Assembly (NCBI GenBank): GCA_027459785.1
Contig: DAIDGU010000071.1
Coordinates: 62,001 to 126,000 of the forward strand
Direction of reading: 5' to 3'
DNA: 64,000 nt
Origin: Ktedonobacteria bacterium
GTDB taxonomy: Bacteria; Chloroflexota; Ktedonobacteria; Ktedonobacterales; JACDGC01
Part shown: positions 42,607-50,897 of the stretch, in pieces
Position numbering within the stretch: position 1 is the first letter of the stretch
How the letters are laid out: each line of letters begins with the position of its first letter
Program-made: the position numbers and the translations under genes
Notes under the pieces: generated by a model
Seen by the model: the letters and a program-made list of their open reading frames with translations, nothing else
Databases searched by the model: none
What the model was told of the DNA's origin: nothing

Positions 42607-43011
42607 TCAGTTATCCGAAACGTCGGCGATGATGACGAGTTCATTCGGCTTCGTTTGCACCTGGCGCAGATGGAAGTGGAGTCCTTGCGCCTCCACCAGT
42701 TGGCGCAGTTGCGCGATCTGGTCGTTCACCTGCTTCGCCAGCAGCTCGCCCAGCGCACTCATGTCGAAGACATTCACCTGGACCTTCATCTCCACCTGTC
42801 CCTGCGCGTCAATCGACGGCTGAAAGACGGGCTTAATCGGCCCCAGCCCGCGCAATTCGATGCCGTGCGCGTGCGTCGCCAACTTCAGGCTGCTCAGCGG
42901 AATCTTCTGCACCAGCGGCGGCAGTTTCTCACGCGCCATATGCAGTCCCACGTGCGCCAGCAGGGTAAACAGCGCATCATCGATCATGAACGTGGCTGTA
43001 CCGGTTGCCAT
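42607..43011 (-). CDS. hypothetical protein, 134 aa, in operon with rph and folK
   Basis: Starts [20 protein letters not shown]. It has a beta-rich middle ([20 protein letters not shown]) that may be an SMP-like or BPI-like lipid-pocket fold, and ends [10 protein letters not shown]. No signal peptide or TM. I recognise no named family. It sits 16 bases from folK and 13 bases from rph on the same strand, so it is cotranscribed with them. Confidence 0.65.
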   Translation of the reverse strand: MATGTATFMIDDALFTLLAHVGLHMAREKLPPLVQKIPLSSLKLATHAHGIELRGLGPIKPVFQPSIDAQGQVEMKVQVNVFDMSALGELLAKQVNDQIAQLRQLVEAQGLHFHLRQVQTKPNELVIIADVSDN

Positions 43012-43026
43012 CGGGTTCGCTCCTTT

Positions 43027-43554
43027 TCACAGATCGGCCAGGTCGCCCAGCTTCTGGAGCGCCTGATCCTGCACGCCCCGCGCCAGTTCGCAGATGGTCA
43101 TGCCGAAGCGCGGATCGATGAGGGTGGGCGCGAGATCGCACAGCGGCAGCAGGACGAAGGCGCGTTCGTGCAGGCGCGGATGCGGCACGGTCAGCGCCGG
43201 CGTCGCCAGGCGAATCGCCGCCGTGGGGGCGGCGGGACGGGGCGCGGCCAGCGCCAACAGGATGTCACAATCCAGCGGGCGCGGCCCGTTGCGCACAGCC
43301 CCCGGCCCCTGGTCGCGCCCCGCGCGCTGCTCAGCTTCCTTGCAGATCGCTAACAGTGCCGGCAACGTCAGGGCGGTTTCCAGCAGCACGGCCATATTCA
43401 GGAACGCCGGCTGGTCTGTGATATACATGGGCGCGGATTCGTAGACCGGCGATTGCGCCCGCACGGTGCCGGCCTCGCCCAGCGCGGCGATCCCCGCCCG
43501 CAGGTGCGCCACGCGGTCACCCAGGTTGCTCCCCAGCCCCAAATACACATCCAT
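43027..43554 (-). CDS. folK: 6-hydroxymethyl-7,8-dihydropterin pyrophosphokinase
   Basis: Transfers pyrophosphate from ATP to 6-hydroxymethyldihydropterin, the step before dihydropteroate synthase in folate synthesis. The 175-residue protein has the N-terminal YLGLGSNLGDR, SPVYESAPMYITDQPAFLNM and the signature RNGPRPLDCDILL, then VPHPRLHERAFVLLPLCDLA. ATG 43554 is favoured because AAGGG lies nine bases upstream; ATG 43563 would sit directly on it. It works in the same pathway as folE, 15 kb away. Confidence 0.94.
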   Translation of the reverse strand: MDVYLGLGSNLGDRVAHLRAGIAALGEAGTVRAQSPVYESAPMYITDQPAFLNMAVLLETALTLPALLAICKEAEQRAGRDQGPGAVRNGPRPLDCDILLALAAPRPAAPTAAIRLATPALTVPHPRLHERAFVLLPLCDLAPTLIDPRFGMTICELARGVQDQALQKLGDLADL

Positions 43555-43587
43555 GCAGCGCATCCCTTCACCTAGCAAAATTATTTG

Positions 43588-43678
43588 AACACGAAGGCCA
43601 CGAAATACTCACGAAGATCACGAAATTTTTAGAAATCATTTTCGTGTATTTCGTGCAGTTTCATGGCTTCCGTGTTCC
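43588..43678. repeat. family D CACGAA-rich inverted repeat
   Basis: Left arm GAACACGAAGGCCACGAAAT, right arm ending GGCTTCCGTGTTC, with further CACGAA units between (CACGAAGATCACGAAAT; TTTCGTGTATTTCGTGC). It is closest to the copy between tldE and tldD at 55057-55154. It fills the gap between folK and the phosphotransferase gene. Confidence 0.82.
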
Positions 43679-43686
43679 CGTCCTCT

Positions 43687-44754
43687 CTATCCGCGCGCGA
43701 TGGTGGTGAGGCCGAAGGGGGCCAGCACGTCGGGCGGCGCGGCGACTTCCACGCCCAGCGCGTCTTGGATCCAGGTGAGGCTGCGTGCCACGGCCATCAG
43801 CCCACGCCCGCGATATTCCGCCGGATCGTTCACCAGCGTCGTCTCCGGTCCCGCCGCCTGCAAACGCGCCAGGAATGAGAGCATGAAGAGCGTGAAGCCG
43901 AACGGGAAGACCGAGGCGTAGATCTGCAAGCGTTGTTCCAGCGTCGGATCTTTGAGATCCTTGGTGCCTTCCAGGTAATCGGTGATCAGGCGGATATATT
44001 GCTCGCTGGATACCTCTTCGTTGAGCGCGGCCAGCGCCGCCGCCCGCCCGATCTCCAGCGCGATGTCGCCCAGGCCAAAGCCGCCCCAATCTACCAGCAC
44101 CAGCCGGCCCTCGGTGCCGACGACATTGATCGGCACTGGATCACCGTGGCACGGGCGGCGCGGCACGTTCAGCCACAGGTCGCGGTTCGTGCGCACATGC
44201 ACGTCCACCAGATTGCGCAGTTTGTCGAGCGCCGTGACCAAGGGCGCGTAGATCGGCTCGGTGTAAGCCGCGCGCACCTCAGTCCACAGCGGCTGAATGC
44301 GTTCCCACCACTGCTCGATGCCCGGACTCATGGTGGATTGCTGCTGCACTTTATCGGGTGCCAGGTGGTGCAGCGTCAGCAGCAGGAACGTCCAGCCGTT
44401 GACCTGCTCGTCCGTCAGCGGGCGTTCGCCGATGGGCAATCCGCCTCTGGGCTGGCGATAGATAACGAGCGGCCCGCCCACCGTGCCACCGACCTCATCG
44501 AAGGTGACGAGCGCGGGGGCCAGGCCCACCGCGCCACAGACGCGCAACCCCTCGGCCTCGCGCCGCGCGGCGTCGGCATGGTCCGGCGCGAAATATTTCA
44601 CCACGAGCGTATCGGTCTCGCCTGGCACGCTCACCTCATACAAACTGCTGTCGAAGCCGTGGTTGGTCTGGATGACGCGCGGCGCGCCTTGCGTCCCTAC
44701 CAATCCCTGCCGCTGCACATATTCTGCGATCTGTCCGATTCCTGGCGCTGGCAT
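43687..44754 (-). CDS. aminoglycoside phosphotransferase-fold (APH/ChoK-like) protein
   Basis: A 355-residue kinase-like protein from ATG 44754 with a strong AGGAGG five bases upstream. ATP-binding region FDSSLYEVSVPGETDTLVVK; catalytic loop RRPCHGDPVPINVV (HGDXXXXN) and metal Asp in LVDWGGFGLGD. This is the phosphotransferase enzyme family that includes drug, choline and sugar kinases; the substrate cannot be inferred, and a resistance role should not be assumed. A promoter lies just upstream. Confidence 0.85.
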   Translation of the reverse strand: MPAPGIGQIAEYVQRQGLVGTQGAPRVIQTNHGFDSSLYEVSVPGETDTLVVKYFAPDHADAARREAEGLRVCGAVGLAPALVTFDEVGGTVGGPLVIYRQPRGGLPIGERPLTDEQVNGWTFLLLTLHHLAPDKVQQQSTMSPGIEQWWERIQPLWTEVRAAYTEPIYAPLVTALDKLRNLVDVHVRTNRDLWLNVPRRPCHGDPVPINVVGTEGRLVLVDWGGFGLGDIALEIGRAAALAALNEEVSSEQYIRLITDYLEGTKDLKDPTLEQRLQIYASVFPFGFTLFMLSFLARLQAAGPETTLVNDPAEYRGRGLMAVARSLTWIQDALGVEVAAPPDVLAPFGLTTIARG

Positions 44755-44785
44755 GGTTTCCTCCTGACTGAATAAGAGCAGGGGT

Positions 44786-44814
44786 ATTATATCAGAAATG
44801 GGGGCTTTACACAA
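44786..44814 (-). promoter_or_regulatory. promoter of the APH-fold gene
   Basis: On the minus strand TTGTGT, 17-base spacer, TATAAT, about 30 bases before the start codon. Confidence 0.72.
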
Positions 44815-44897
44815 AGACTATCAAATTGGCATGGACCCTGACGCGGTGCCGTGAGATGTACAATGCGGCCTTGGCGGTGCGGTAACGGAACGTAGGC

Positions 44898-44952
44898 GGG
44901 TGGATGGGGCCGGGACAGGAACCACCCACCGCTCCGGCCCGTCCACCCTTTT
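44898..44952 (+). terminator. long GC-rich hairpin with T-run, role uncertain
   Basis: GGGTGGA and GGGCCGG at 44898-44913 pair with CCGGCCC and TCCACCC at 44934-44948 (a 2 versus 1 base internal loop), followed by TTTT on the plus strand. No plus-strand gene lies immediately upstream, and both flanking genes run leftward. It may be a bidirectional transcript boundary, an antisense terminator or a structured RNA. The rest of the gap 44815-45012 is otherwise empty. Confidence 0.5.
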
Positions 44953-45012
44953 GTGTGCCGACTATAACGGATTCACCGGCAACCGATGCCCCAGGTGAGG
45001 CAGACGATGGTG

Positions 45013-45831
45013 CTACGCGCCGAAGGCCGCGCCCGTCGGGGGCAGCGCGATCGTGATGCCGCTATCCCACTGCGTGAAGGTGAACGTCTCGTTCAAGACG
45101 ACTTGAGCCGCGACCGTGGGGGCTAATGTCGCGGTGGCCGTAGGGGTCGTGGTAGGATTCGGCGTACTCGCCGGCCCACCTGTAGACCCATTCGCCACAT
45201 CCTGGATGGTGATCTTGACGGGATAATAATCGCTTTGCCGGAACCAAAGATCTTCAGTGCGCGTCACAGTGCCACTGCCGCCCGGCCCGGCGTTGGCTAC
45301 TTGCGCCGTCCCCCGGACGTGCCAGGTGGGGATGGTGTTTACCGTTTCAGCGGCGATGAAGGTCAGGTTCTGCAAGGCGCTATAATCGGTAATCGAGACG
45401 ACCCCCACGTCCACGCCCAGCGCCGACGGGTTCAGTTTCAACCACTGGGGCAGCGCCGGCACTTTGACATAATAGTTGCCGCTACTCGCGTCGATGATCA
45501 CTTCCGCCGAAGTCGTGATCCCCTGGAATTGAATGGCGGGGAACGTGAGGTCCGTGCGGTTGGGGTGAGTGGTGAGGCGACCGGTACCCGTTGTTGCGGC
45601 GGTCGTCGTCGTGCTGCTGGCGCTCCCATTGAGCGTAAAGGTGAAGGTCGCGTCGTGCAGTGGCGCTTGCTCAGCGCGCTGTACGATCATCGTAGCCGAC
45701 GGCGGTGCAGTGGTGGTCGAACCTGTCGACGAGCCGCTCCCGGAACTCGATCCGGCACAAGCCACCAGCATGAGCATACAGGCGCACATCCCACCCGCGC
45801 CGAGCATGAATGATTGCCGCAATCGTAGCAT
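45013..45831 (-). CDS. LppX/LprG-like lipoprotein
   Basis: A 272-residue protein with AAGGAGG upstream of the ATG. Lipoprotein signal: basic RLRQ, core MLGAGGMCACMLMLVAC with lipobox LVACA, then a Ser/Gly/Thr linker. The mature part reads HDATFTFTLNGSASSTTTTA, VEVIIDASSGNYYVKVPALP-like strands (sequence AEVIIDASSGNYYVKVPALP) and TEDLWFRQSDYYPVKITIQD. That pattern is typical of LolA/LppX half-barrel lipoproteins that carry lipids or sense envelope state. A Thr/Pro-rich segment (STPNPTTTPTATATL) interrupts the C-terminal part. Confidence 0.75.
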   Translation of the reverse strand: MLRLRQSFMLGAGGMCACMLMLVACAGSSSGSGSSTGSTTTAPPSATMIVQRAEQAPLHDATFTFTLNGSASSTTTTAATTGTGRLTTHPNRTDLTFPAIQFQGITTSAEVIIDASSGNYYVKVPALPQWLKLNPSALGVDVGVVSITDYSALQNLTFIAAETVNTIPTWHVRGTAQVANAGPGGSGTVTRTEDLWFRQSDYYPVKITIQDVANGSTGGPASTPNPTTTPTATATLAPTVAAQVVLNETFTFTQWDSGITIALPPTGAAFGA

Positions 45832-45926
45832 CGTTTCGTCCTCCTTCGTTATGGCAACGATTGATCCGGAGGACTAGCGGCAACTCGAATACCAGATGGC
45901 ACGCGCAGTCTGTCATTATTTCACAT

Positions 45927-47624
45927 TCAGCCGCTACAGGCGGGATCGATCGCCTGCATCTGTGCGGGAGGCAGGCTGGTTGGCGTGCGCGGGCAAAATG
46001 CCAGCGGCAACATGATAGCCTGCTCCGGCGAGGTCACCGCCCGCAGCAAGATATAACCGTCATCGGCGTCAACTAGGGTGAAATGGCCGGAGGTCAAGGT
46101 GGCATGCACGGCGGCGGCATAGGCCGCGGCGTCCGGTTCGGGGTAGATATCGCCGGTGGCATCCAGCCACACATATGCTGCCTGCTCAACCCCATCCGGA
46201 AATTGATAGATAAACCGGCGCTGACTGACGTGCGGCACCAGGGCGCTCTGGGCCGAAAGCGAAGCCGTCGCTGGAATCAGGCGCAGGAAGGGCGTCGCCT
46301 CGCGGGTGTGCGTGGTCACTTGGGGCCATGTATCCGCTTGCCCCAGAGAGATCGCGTTCGGATTCAAGGCGAATAGGTTCGCCGGCAACGGCTGCATGAT
46401 AATCGCATAGCCCATGCACAGCGCCAGCACACAGAACGACTGCGTATATACCATCCCTTGCAGGGGTCGCACGATGGGCCGGAGCAGATGTCCGCCGAGA
46501 CGCCAGATGACGAGAGCGCCCTCGAACGCCGCCACCAACAGGAGGGGCGCGATATCCACATTATATTGGAAACCGCCCGAATATTGATTGGGAAAGGCAC
46601 TCACGGCGTTGAGCAGGGCGGAAGGGAGCGCCAGCACAAGCAGCCACGGCGCAGCCAAGCCAAGCATCCCCGTATTTTTCAGCAAAGTCAGCACATACAA
46701 CCGCCGAACCGGATCGGTGACGACCAACGGCACACGTTCGATGCTGGCCCATAGCCCACCATAGCGCACCGCCGTCGGCGACGCTCCGAGGGGGCTGGCG
46801 AAGTGCAGCACCGTCAGCGCCAGCACCATCCAGCCGACCGCCAGCGCACCCAGCTTCAGCCCCACGGCCCAGCGCCGTTGCAACACGATGACCGCCAGGG
46901 CGAGCATGAAGACATCCAGCCCCACTTGTTCCTTGGTCGCCAGCGCCGCCAGACTCGCCAGGAATAGCAGCCGATCATCGCGGGCAAACATGCCATAGAG
47001 CGCGAACATCAGGGCGGGGGCCGCGAGCGTAACCATGTGGAAGTCGTCGGTAACGCCGGCACGCAGGATGGGCATGAGCAGATAGGCGGCTGCCAGAGCC
47101 ACACCGCCCGCCGCATGCCCCAGCCGCCGGCTGCCCAGCCAATAAGCCGGCAATGCACCCGCCGCCACGCCCAGCACCTGCACGGCGATCAGCGTCAGCG
47201 GACTGGGCAACAGGGCATACACCGGCACAAGCAACAGCATCAGCGGCTCGAAATGGATGCCCCAGCGCGAGACATCGCCCAGACAATTATCATCGCTGAG
47301 CGAATTACAAATGGTCTGGTGCCAGAAATGCCCATGCACGGTATTCCACAACACCTGATCCATAATGCCCATGTCTTCCGCGTGGGTGCCATAGGCGCGT
47401 TGCATTTGAAAGCCGTAGGTCAGCAACACGACGGTGTAAACGGCGGCCAGGAGCAGGGTCAGGCCCAAACCGATCCGGTTGGCCCGGCCAACGAGAGGGA
47501 CACGCAACGTGGGGGAAGCATAAGCGGTGAACTGGCGGCGTATCTGGTGCCATAGCTCGCTGAGGTGCGGCGCGACGCCTGGCGTGGGAAAAGCGATGAA
47601 TGCGGATGACTTTGGCGACTTCAT
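45927..47624 (-). CDS. DUF2079 polytopic membrane protein
   Basis: A 565-residue integral membrane protein with about ten TM helices. Early motifs EDMGIMDQVLWNTVHGHFWH, GIHFEPLMLLLVPVYALLPS and later LATKEQVGLDVFM match DUF2079, a family related to GT-C glycosyltransferases with a catalytic-like acidic residue in the first loop. A soluble domain of about 130 residues at the C-terminus (RFIYQFPDGVEQAAYVWLDA) would lie outside. It may transfer sugars from lipid carriers; that is inference. It precedes the lipoprotein gene by 95 bases on the same strand. Confidence 0.83.
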   Translation of the reverse strand: MKSPKSSAFIAFPTPGVAPHLSELWHQIRRQFTAYASPTLRVPLVGRANRIGLGLTLLLAAVYTVVLLTYGFQMQRAYGTHAEDMGIMDQVLWNTVHGHFWHQTICNSLSDDNCLGDVSRWGIHFEPLMLLLVPVYALLPSPLTLIAVQVLGVAAGALPAYWLGSRRLGHAAGGVALAAAYLLMPILRAGVTDDFHMVTLAAPALMFALYGMFARDDRLLFLASLAALATKEQVGLDVFMLALAVIVLQRRWAVGLKLGALAVGWMVLALTVLHFASPLGASPTAVRYGGLWASIERVPLVVTDPVRRLYVLTLLKNTGMLGLAAPWLLVLALPSALLNAVSAFPNQYSGGFQYNVDIAPLLLVAAFEGALVIWRLGGHLLRPIVRPLQGMVYTQSFCVLALCMGYAIIMQPLPANLFALNPNAISLGQADTWPQVTTHTREATPFLRLIPATASLSAQSALVPHVSQRRFIYQFPDGVEQAAYVWLDATGDIYPEPDAAAYAAAVHATLTSGHFTLVDADDGYILLRAVTSPEQAIMLPLAFCPRTPTSLPPAQMQAIDPACSG

Positions 47625-47899
47625 GTACCACTACCATTCGATAAACGCAGGATACGAGCGGTCAGCTGGCTGAGCGCCCTATTCTCTGAGCATACACTAC
47701 ATACCTTGTGCCGGTTTCATATAACAGGACGATTAGGGGATCATGGTGTGGAAAATTTACAAGATGGGGGCAAAATCATTGGCGACATTTTTGCGTTAAG
47801 CCCTGCACAGCGAGCCAGAAGGCCGTTGCCCGGCAGGATGCTAAGTGTGCGAACGCACGGAGGTGGCTACGGTCGCCAACCGTAAGGAGGTCGTGGACC
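47625..47899 (+). other. candidate structured leader upstream of the small zinc-ribbon gene
   Basis: The 275-base gap has several local pairings in its last 100 bases: CCTGC...GGCAGG around 47801-47838, GTGTGCGAACGCAC at 47845-47858 and TGGCTACGGTCGCCA at 47866-47880, directly before the AAGGAGG. I recognise no riboswitch class. No protein frame in it is supported; the track frame from 47708 has no ribosome binding site. Confidence 0.35.
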
Positions 47900-48121
47900 A
47901 TGCAACGCTCGACAATCGGTGATTATTATTGCCCGCGCTGTGACACGCTCTACGCCGAGTCCCACAAGCAGGAGACGGTTTTTGTTTACCGCGACGACAT
48001 CGCGGGGCAGGTCTGTTGTGGGGTCTGTGGGCGCGTCTTGCAGATGGTGACGAACGTCATGGGCCGCGACATTGAAGTCGCTGAACTCGATGAGATCGCG
48101 TGGACCATGTCCGCCGCATAA
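47900..48121 (+). CDS. small zinc-ribbon protein, 73 aa
   Basis: From ATG 47900, with AAGGAGG nine bases upstream. MQRSTIGDYYCPRCDTLYAE carries the first CXXC and VCCGVCGRVLQMV the second pair, so it should bind one zinc. The rest is mostly polar (GRDIEVAELDEIAWTMSAA). No enzyme motif. Likely a small cytosolic regulator or chaperone subunit; function unknown. Confidence 0.72.
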   Translation: MQRSTIGDYYCPRCDTLYAESHKQETVFVYRDDIAGQVCCGVCGRVLQMVTNVMGRDIEVAELDEIAWTMSAA

Positions 48122-48313
48122 GCAGACGCTTCAGCAGGCGATCCGGCGATGCTTTCACCCCATGCTTCTCCGGCATTCCCTGCCTACCATCCAGGGCGGT
48201 TGAACAGTGACAACGCTCTGCCCATCTCCCCCCTCCAACTGCTACAATTGCCTATAGATGCTTACAGTTCGTGCTGTTGCTTGCCAGCGAGCGGGGAAAG
48301 GAAACGGGGAGGC

Positions 48314-49612
48314 ATGACGGGGCTTGACGAGACCTTCGATGTGGTGGTGGTGGGGGCAAGTTTCGCGGGCCTGACCTGCGCCAGCACGGCGGCGGTACAT
48401 GGGGCGCGCGTGTTGGTACTGGAACGTGATCCTGTGGTGGGCGGCGTGGTGCGCACGACGGGTGTGCTTTTCAGCGATGTCTTCACGTTGCTGGATGTGC
48501 CGCCGCGCTACCTGCTGAACGCCGTGCGCCGCATCGTCATCCACGTCCCCGCCCAGCCGGCAATCACCGTTGACGGCGCGACACGGCGCTTTTTTATGGC
48601 GGATGTCACCGGCATGCTGCAATGGCTGGCGGCGAACGCCCAGGCGCACGGCACGGCAGTCCGCTGCGGCGCGACCTTCATGGATGCCACGCGCGAGGGG
48701 GACGGCGCGATGCGCGTGACCTATCAGGATAAGGCGACGGGCGCGACACAGACGGCGCGGGCGCGCTTCCTCATCGGGGCCGACGGCGCGCATTCGCAGG
48801 TGGCGCGGCGGCTGGGGCTGCAACAAAACACCAAGTTCCTCGCCGGCGCGGAGTGGTTGGTCGCGGGCCTGCCGGTGGCCGACGACACCTTTCATCTGGT
48901 GATGGACCAGCAACTCGCGCCGGGCTATTGCTTGTGGCTGGCCCCCCACGGCGACTTAGCCGCGCTGGGCGTGGCCGGCCACCAGCGCACCTTTCAGCCG
49001 CAGGTGTCATTGCGGGCGGCGCGGGCGATTCTGGGCGATGCGGTCGATCCGGATGCGCTGCAATTGGTGGAGCGCAAGGGCGGCGTGATCCCGATCAACG
49101 GCCCCCTGCGCGAGGTGTATCGGGATGACGCGCGCGGGCGCGTGCTGCTGCTGGGCGACGCCGCCGGCCTGTGCGGCCCCGCGACGGGCGGGGGCATCTA
49201 TCCTGCCCTGCTCTGCGGGCGGCTGGCGGGCCAGGCCGTGGCGACAGAGGTGCTGAACGGCACACGCGGCACGGTGCGCGCCTACCTGCGCGATCTGCCG
49301 CGCGCCTATCGGCTGGGCCATTACCTGCGCATCGAAAGTTGGCTGCGCCGCGCGATGAACGCGGTCGGCTCGAATGCCGACCTGGCGGCCTTCTATGGCG
49401 TCTTCGTCGCCGCCGAGGGGCAGGCCGTGCTACGGCGCACCCTCTTCGAGACGCCCATCGCCAACATGGATAACGCGCTCTTCGGCATCATCCGCCAGTG
49501 CATCGGGCGCTCGCCGGTCATCTCGCGCGCCTTTGCCGGCGCGCTCTGGCAGCGCCTGCTACCGCCGCGCCCCGTCGCGGTCGCCTCGTCGCCACGCGGG
49601 CGGGCGAAGTAA
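48314..49612 (+). CDS. geranylgeranyl reductase-family FAD-dependent oxidoreductase
   Basis: A 432-residue flavoprotein from ATG 48314. FAD-binding N-terminus FDVVVVGASFAGLTCASTAA with ERDPVVGG, then ARFLIGADGAHSQVARRLGL, and the ADP-ribose/flavin motif RVLLLGDAAGLCGPATGGGI typical of geranylgeranyl reductases and related hydroxylases. GGR-family enzymes reduce isoprenoid chains of quinones, chlorophyll or lipids; the substrate here is unknown. AAAGGA lies 11 bases upstream. The longer track start at 48149 reads through a promoter-like region and is not used. Confidence 0.87.
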   Translation: MTGLDETFDVVVVGASFAGLTCASTAAVHGARVLVLERDPVVGGVVRTTGVLFSDVFTLLDVPPRYLLNAVRRIVIHVPAQPAITVDGATRRFFMADVTGMLQWLAANAQAHGTAVRCGATFMDATREGDGAMRVTYQDKATGATQTARARFLIGADGAHSQVARRLGLQQNTKFLAGAEWLVAGLPVADDTFHLVMDQQLAPGYCLWLAPHGDLAALGVAGHQRTFQPQVSLRAARAILGDAVDPDALQLVERKGGVIPINGPLREVYRDDARGRVLLLGDAAGLCGPATGGGIYPALLCGRLAGQAVATEVLNGTRGTVRAYLRDLPRAYRLGHYLRIESWLRRAMNAVGSNADLAAFYGVFVAAEGQAVLRRTLFETPIANMDNALFGIIRQCIGRSPVISRAFAGALWQRLLPPRPVAVASSPRGRAK

Positions 49613-49795
49613 AAGAGGGCATCAAGAGCAAGCCACGCGCAGGCATCATCAGTGACATGGCCCAGGCGCTTCGTCTATGCTCCGTCACTTGTTTTTTCGT
49701 GTGTCCCAAAGTTGTTACGGGCGCGGGCATAGGAACCCCATCCCCGTGCATAGCTCTACGCCTTGCCGCTCCGCCGCCAGCGATGCGCCTGCCGA

Positions 49796-50794
49796 TCACT
49801 CGGCCAGCGCGGGGGCCAGGTCGGCCAACTCTGGCTCCGGCAGCGTCGCCGGCACACGGGCGAAGCGCGCCACCACCGGGCGGTGATCGGAGGCCATGTT
49901 GACCGGGCAGCCGGGACTGTCTTCGATCACCTCGCAGGCACGTAGCCGCTCGGCCAGGGCCGGTTGCGCCCACAGGTAGTCGATGCGCCCGGCGGGCTGG
50001 GGCAGCGGACAGGTCGGCGGCACGGCAGCGGCACCATACGCGGTGCGCACGCAATCGACATAGCCGGCATGCCACAACTGCGGCACAGTCCAGCGCGGCA
50101 GATAAAGATGCGCGGCGATCTGGAAAAGCCAGGCCAGCGCGGGCGTGGACGGGATGCGCCGGATCAGGGGCAGCAGCGGGTGCAGCGCCGGCGGCACGAC
50201 ATACGTCAGGTGCGGGTGGCCCTGCAAATCGTTGTGGGTGCGGGCGCGCTCGCTATCAAGTTCGATCACGCGCGCGAGCAAGCCAGTGGCGTTGAACGGC
50301 TCGCCGGGAGCGAGGGTATTGAAGTCACCCATCAACAGGTGCGGCACGCCGCGCGCCCGCGCCTCCGCCATGCAGTCGATGACCGTGCGGATCTCCGCCA
50401 CGCGCTGCCGTTCTGCCGCATGCCCGCGAAAGAAGTCGGCGGTGAGGTGCGCGACGAAGATATGCCAGGGCTGGGCCTCGCCGGGCAGGTCGATGACCGC
50501 TTCGATCAAGCCTTTCTGGAAGACGGGGCGGCCATGCTGCGCCCAGGTGCGGATCGGCCAGCGCGAAAGCAGCGCCACATGGTAGCCGGTGGCTGCGTAG
50601 CCGATAACGCACTGCATGCCCAGTCGCGCCGCCAGCGCCCGGCACGCCGCCGGATCGTTCACCTCTTGCAGCCCGACCACGTCCGGGGTCTGCTGGCGGA
50701 TCACGGCTTCGATAGCGTTGATGCGTCCATCGCTGCCACCAACCAAGATGTTATAGGTCATGATAGTCAACGACGCATTGGTGTTCTCTGGCAT
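49796..50794 (-). CDS. endonuclease/exonuclease/phosphatase-family protein
   Basis: A 332-residue protein from ATG 50794, with GGGAG eight bases upstream. The EEP fold is shown by LTIMTYNILVGG, VVGLQEVND (catalytic Glu), LLMGDFNTLAPGEPF (Asp and Asn), RIDYLWAQP and ASDHRPVVARF (terminal Asp-His pair). Substrate may be DNA, inositol phosphate or a lipid; there is no signal peptide. The longer track start at 51079 runs through the antisense of the kinase repeats and is rejected. Confidence 0.9.
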   Translation of the reverse strand: MPENTNASLTIMTYNILVGGSDGRINAIEAVIRQQTPDVVGLQEVNDPAACRALAARLGMQCVIGYAATGYHVALLSRWPIRTWAQHGRPVFQKGLIEAVIDLPGEAQPWHIFVAHLTADFFRGHAAERQRVAEIRTVIDCMAEARARGVPHLLMGDFNTLAPGEPFNATGLLARVIELDSERARTHNDLQGHPHLTYVVPPALHPLLPLIRRIPSTPALAWLFQIAAHLYLPRWTVPQLWHAGYVDCVRTAYGAAAVPPTCPLPQPAGRIDYLWAQPALAERLRACEVIEDSPGCPVNMASDHRPVVARFARVPATLPEPELADLAPALAE

Positions 50795-50897
50795 TACGGC
50801 TGCTCCCTGCGGGCAAAGATGTACTCTGTATCTAGAACGCAGGAACAGCGCCAGGAGCAACAGACCATCCGCCAAATGGGCTGATTCGTATGGGGGG

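Noticed and set aside
43687-44754. Antibiotic-resistance aminoglycoside kinase
   Set aside because: Only the general phosphotransferase fold is visible; nothing points to a drug substrate.
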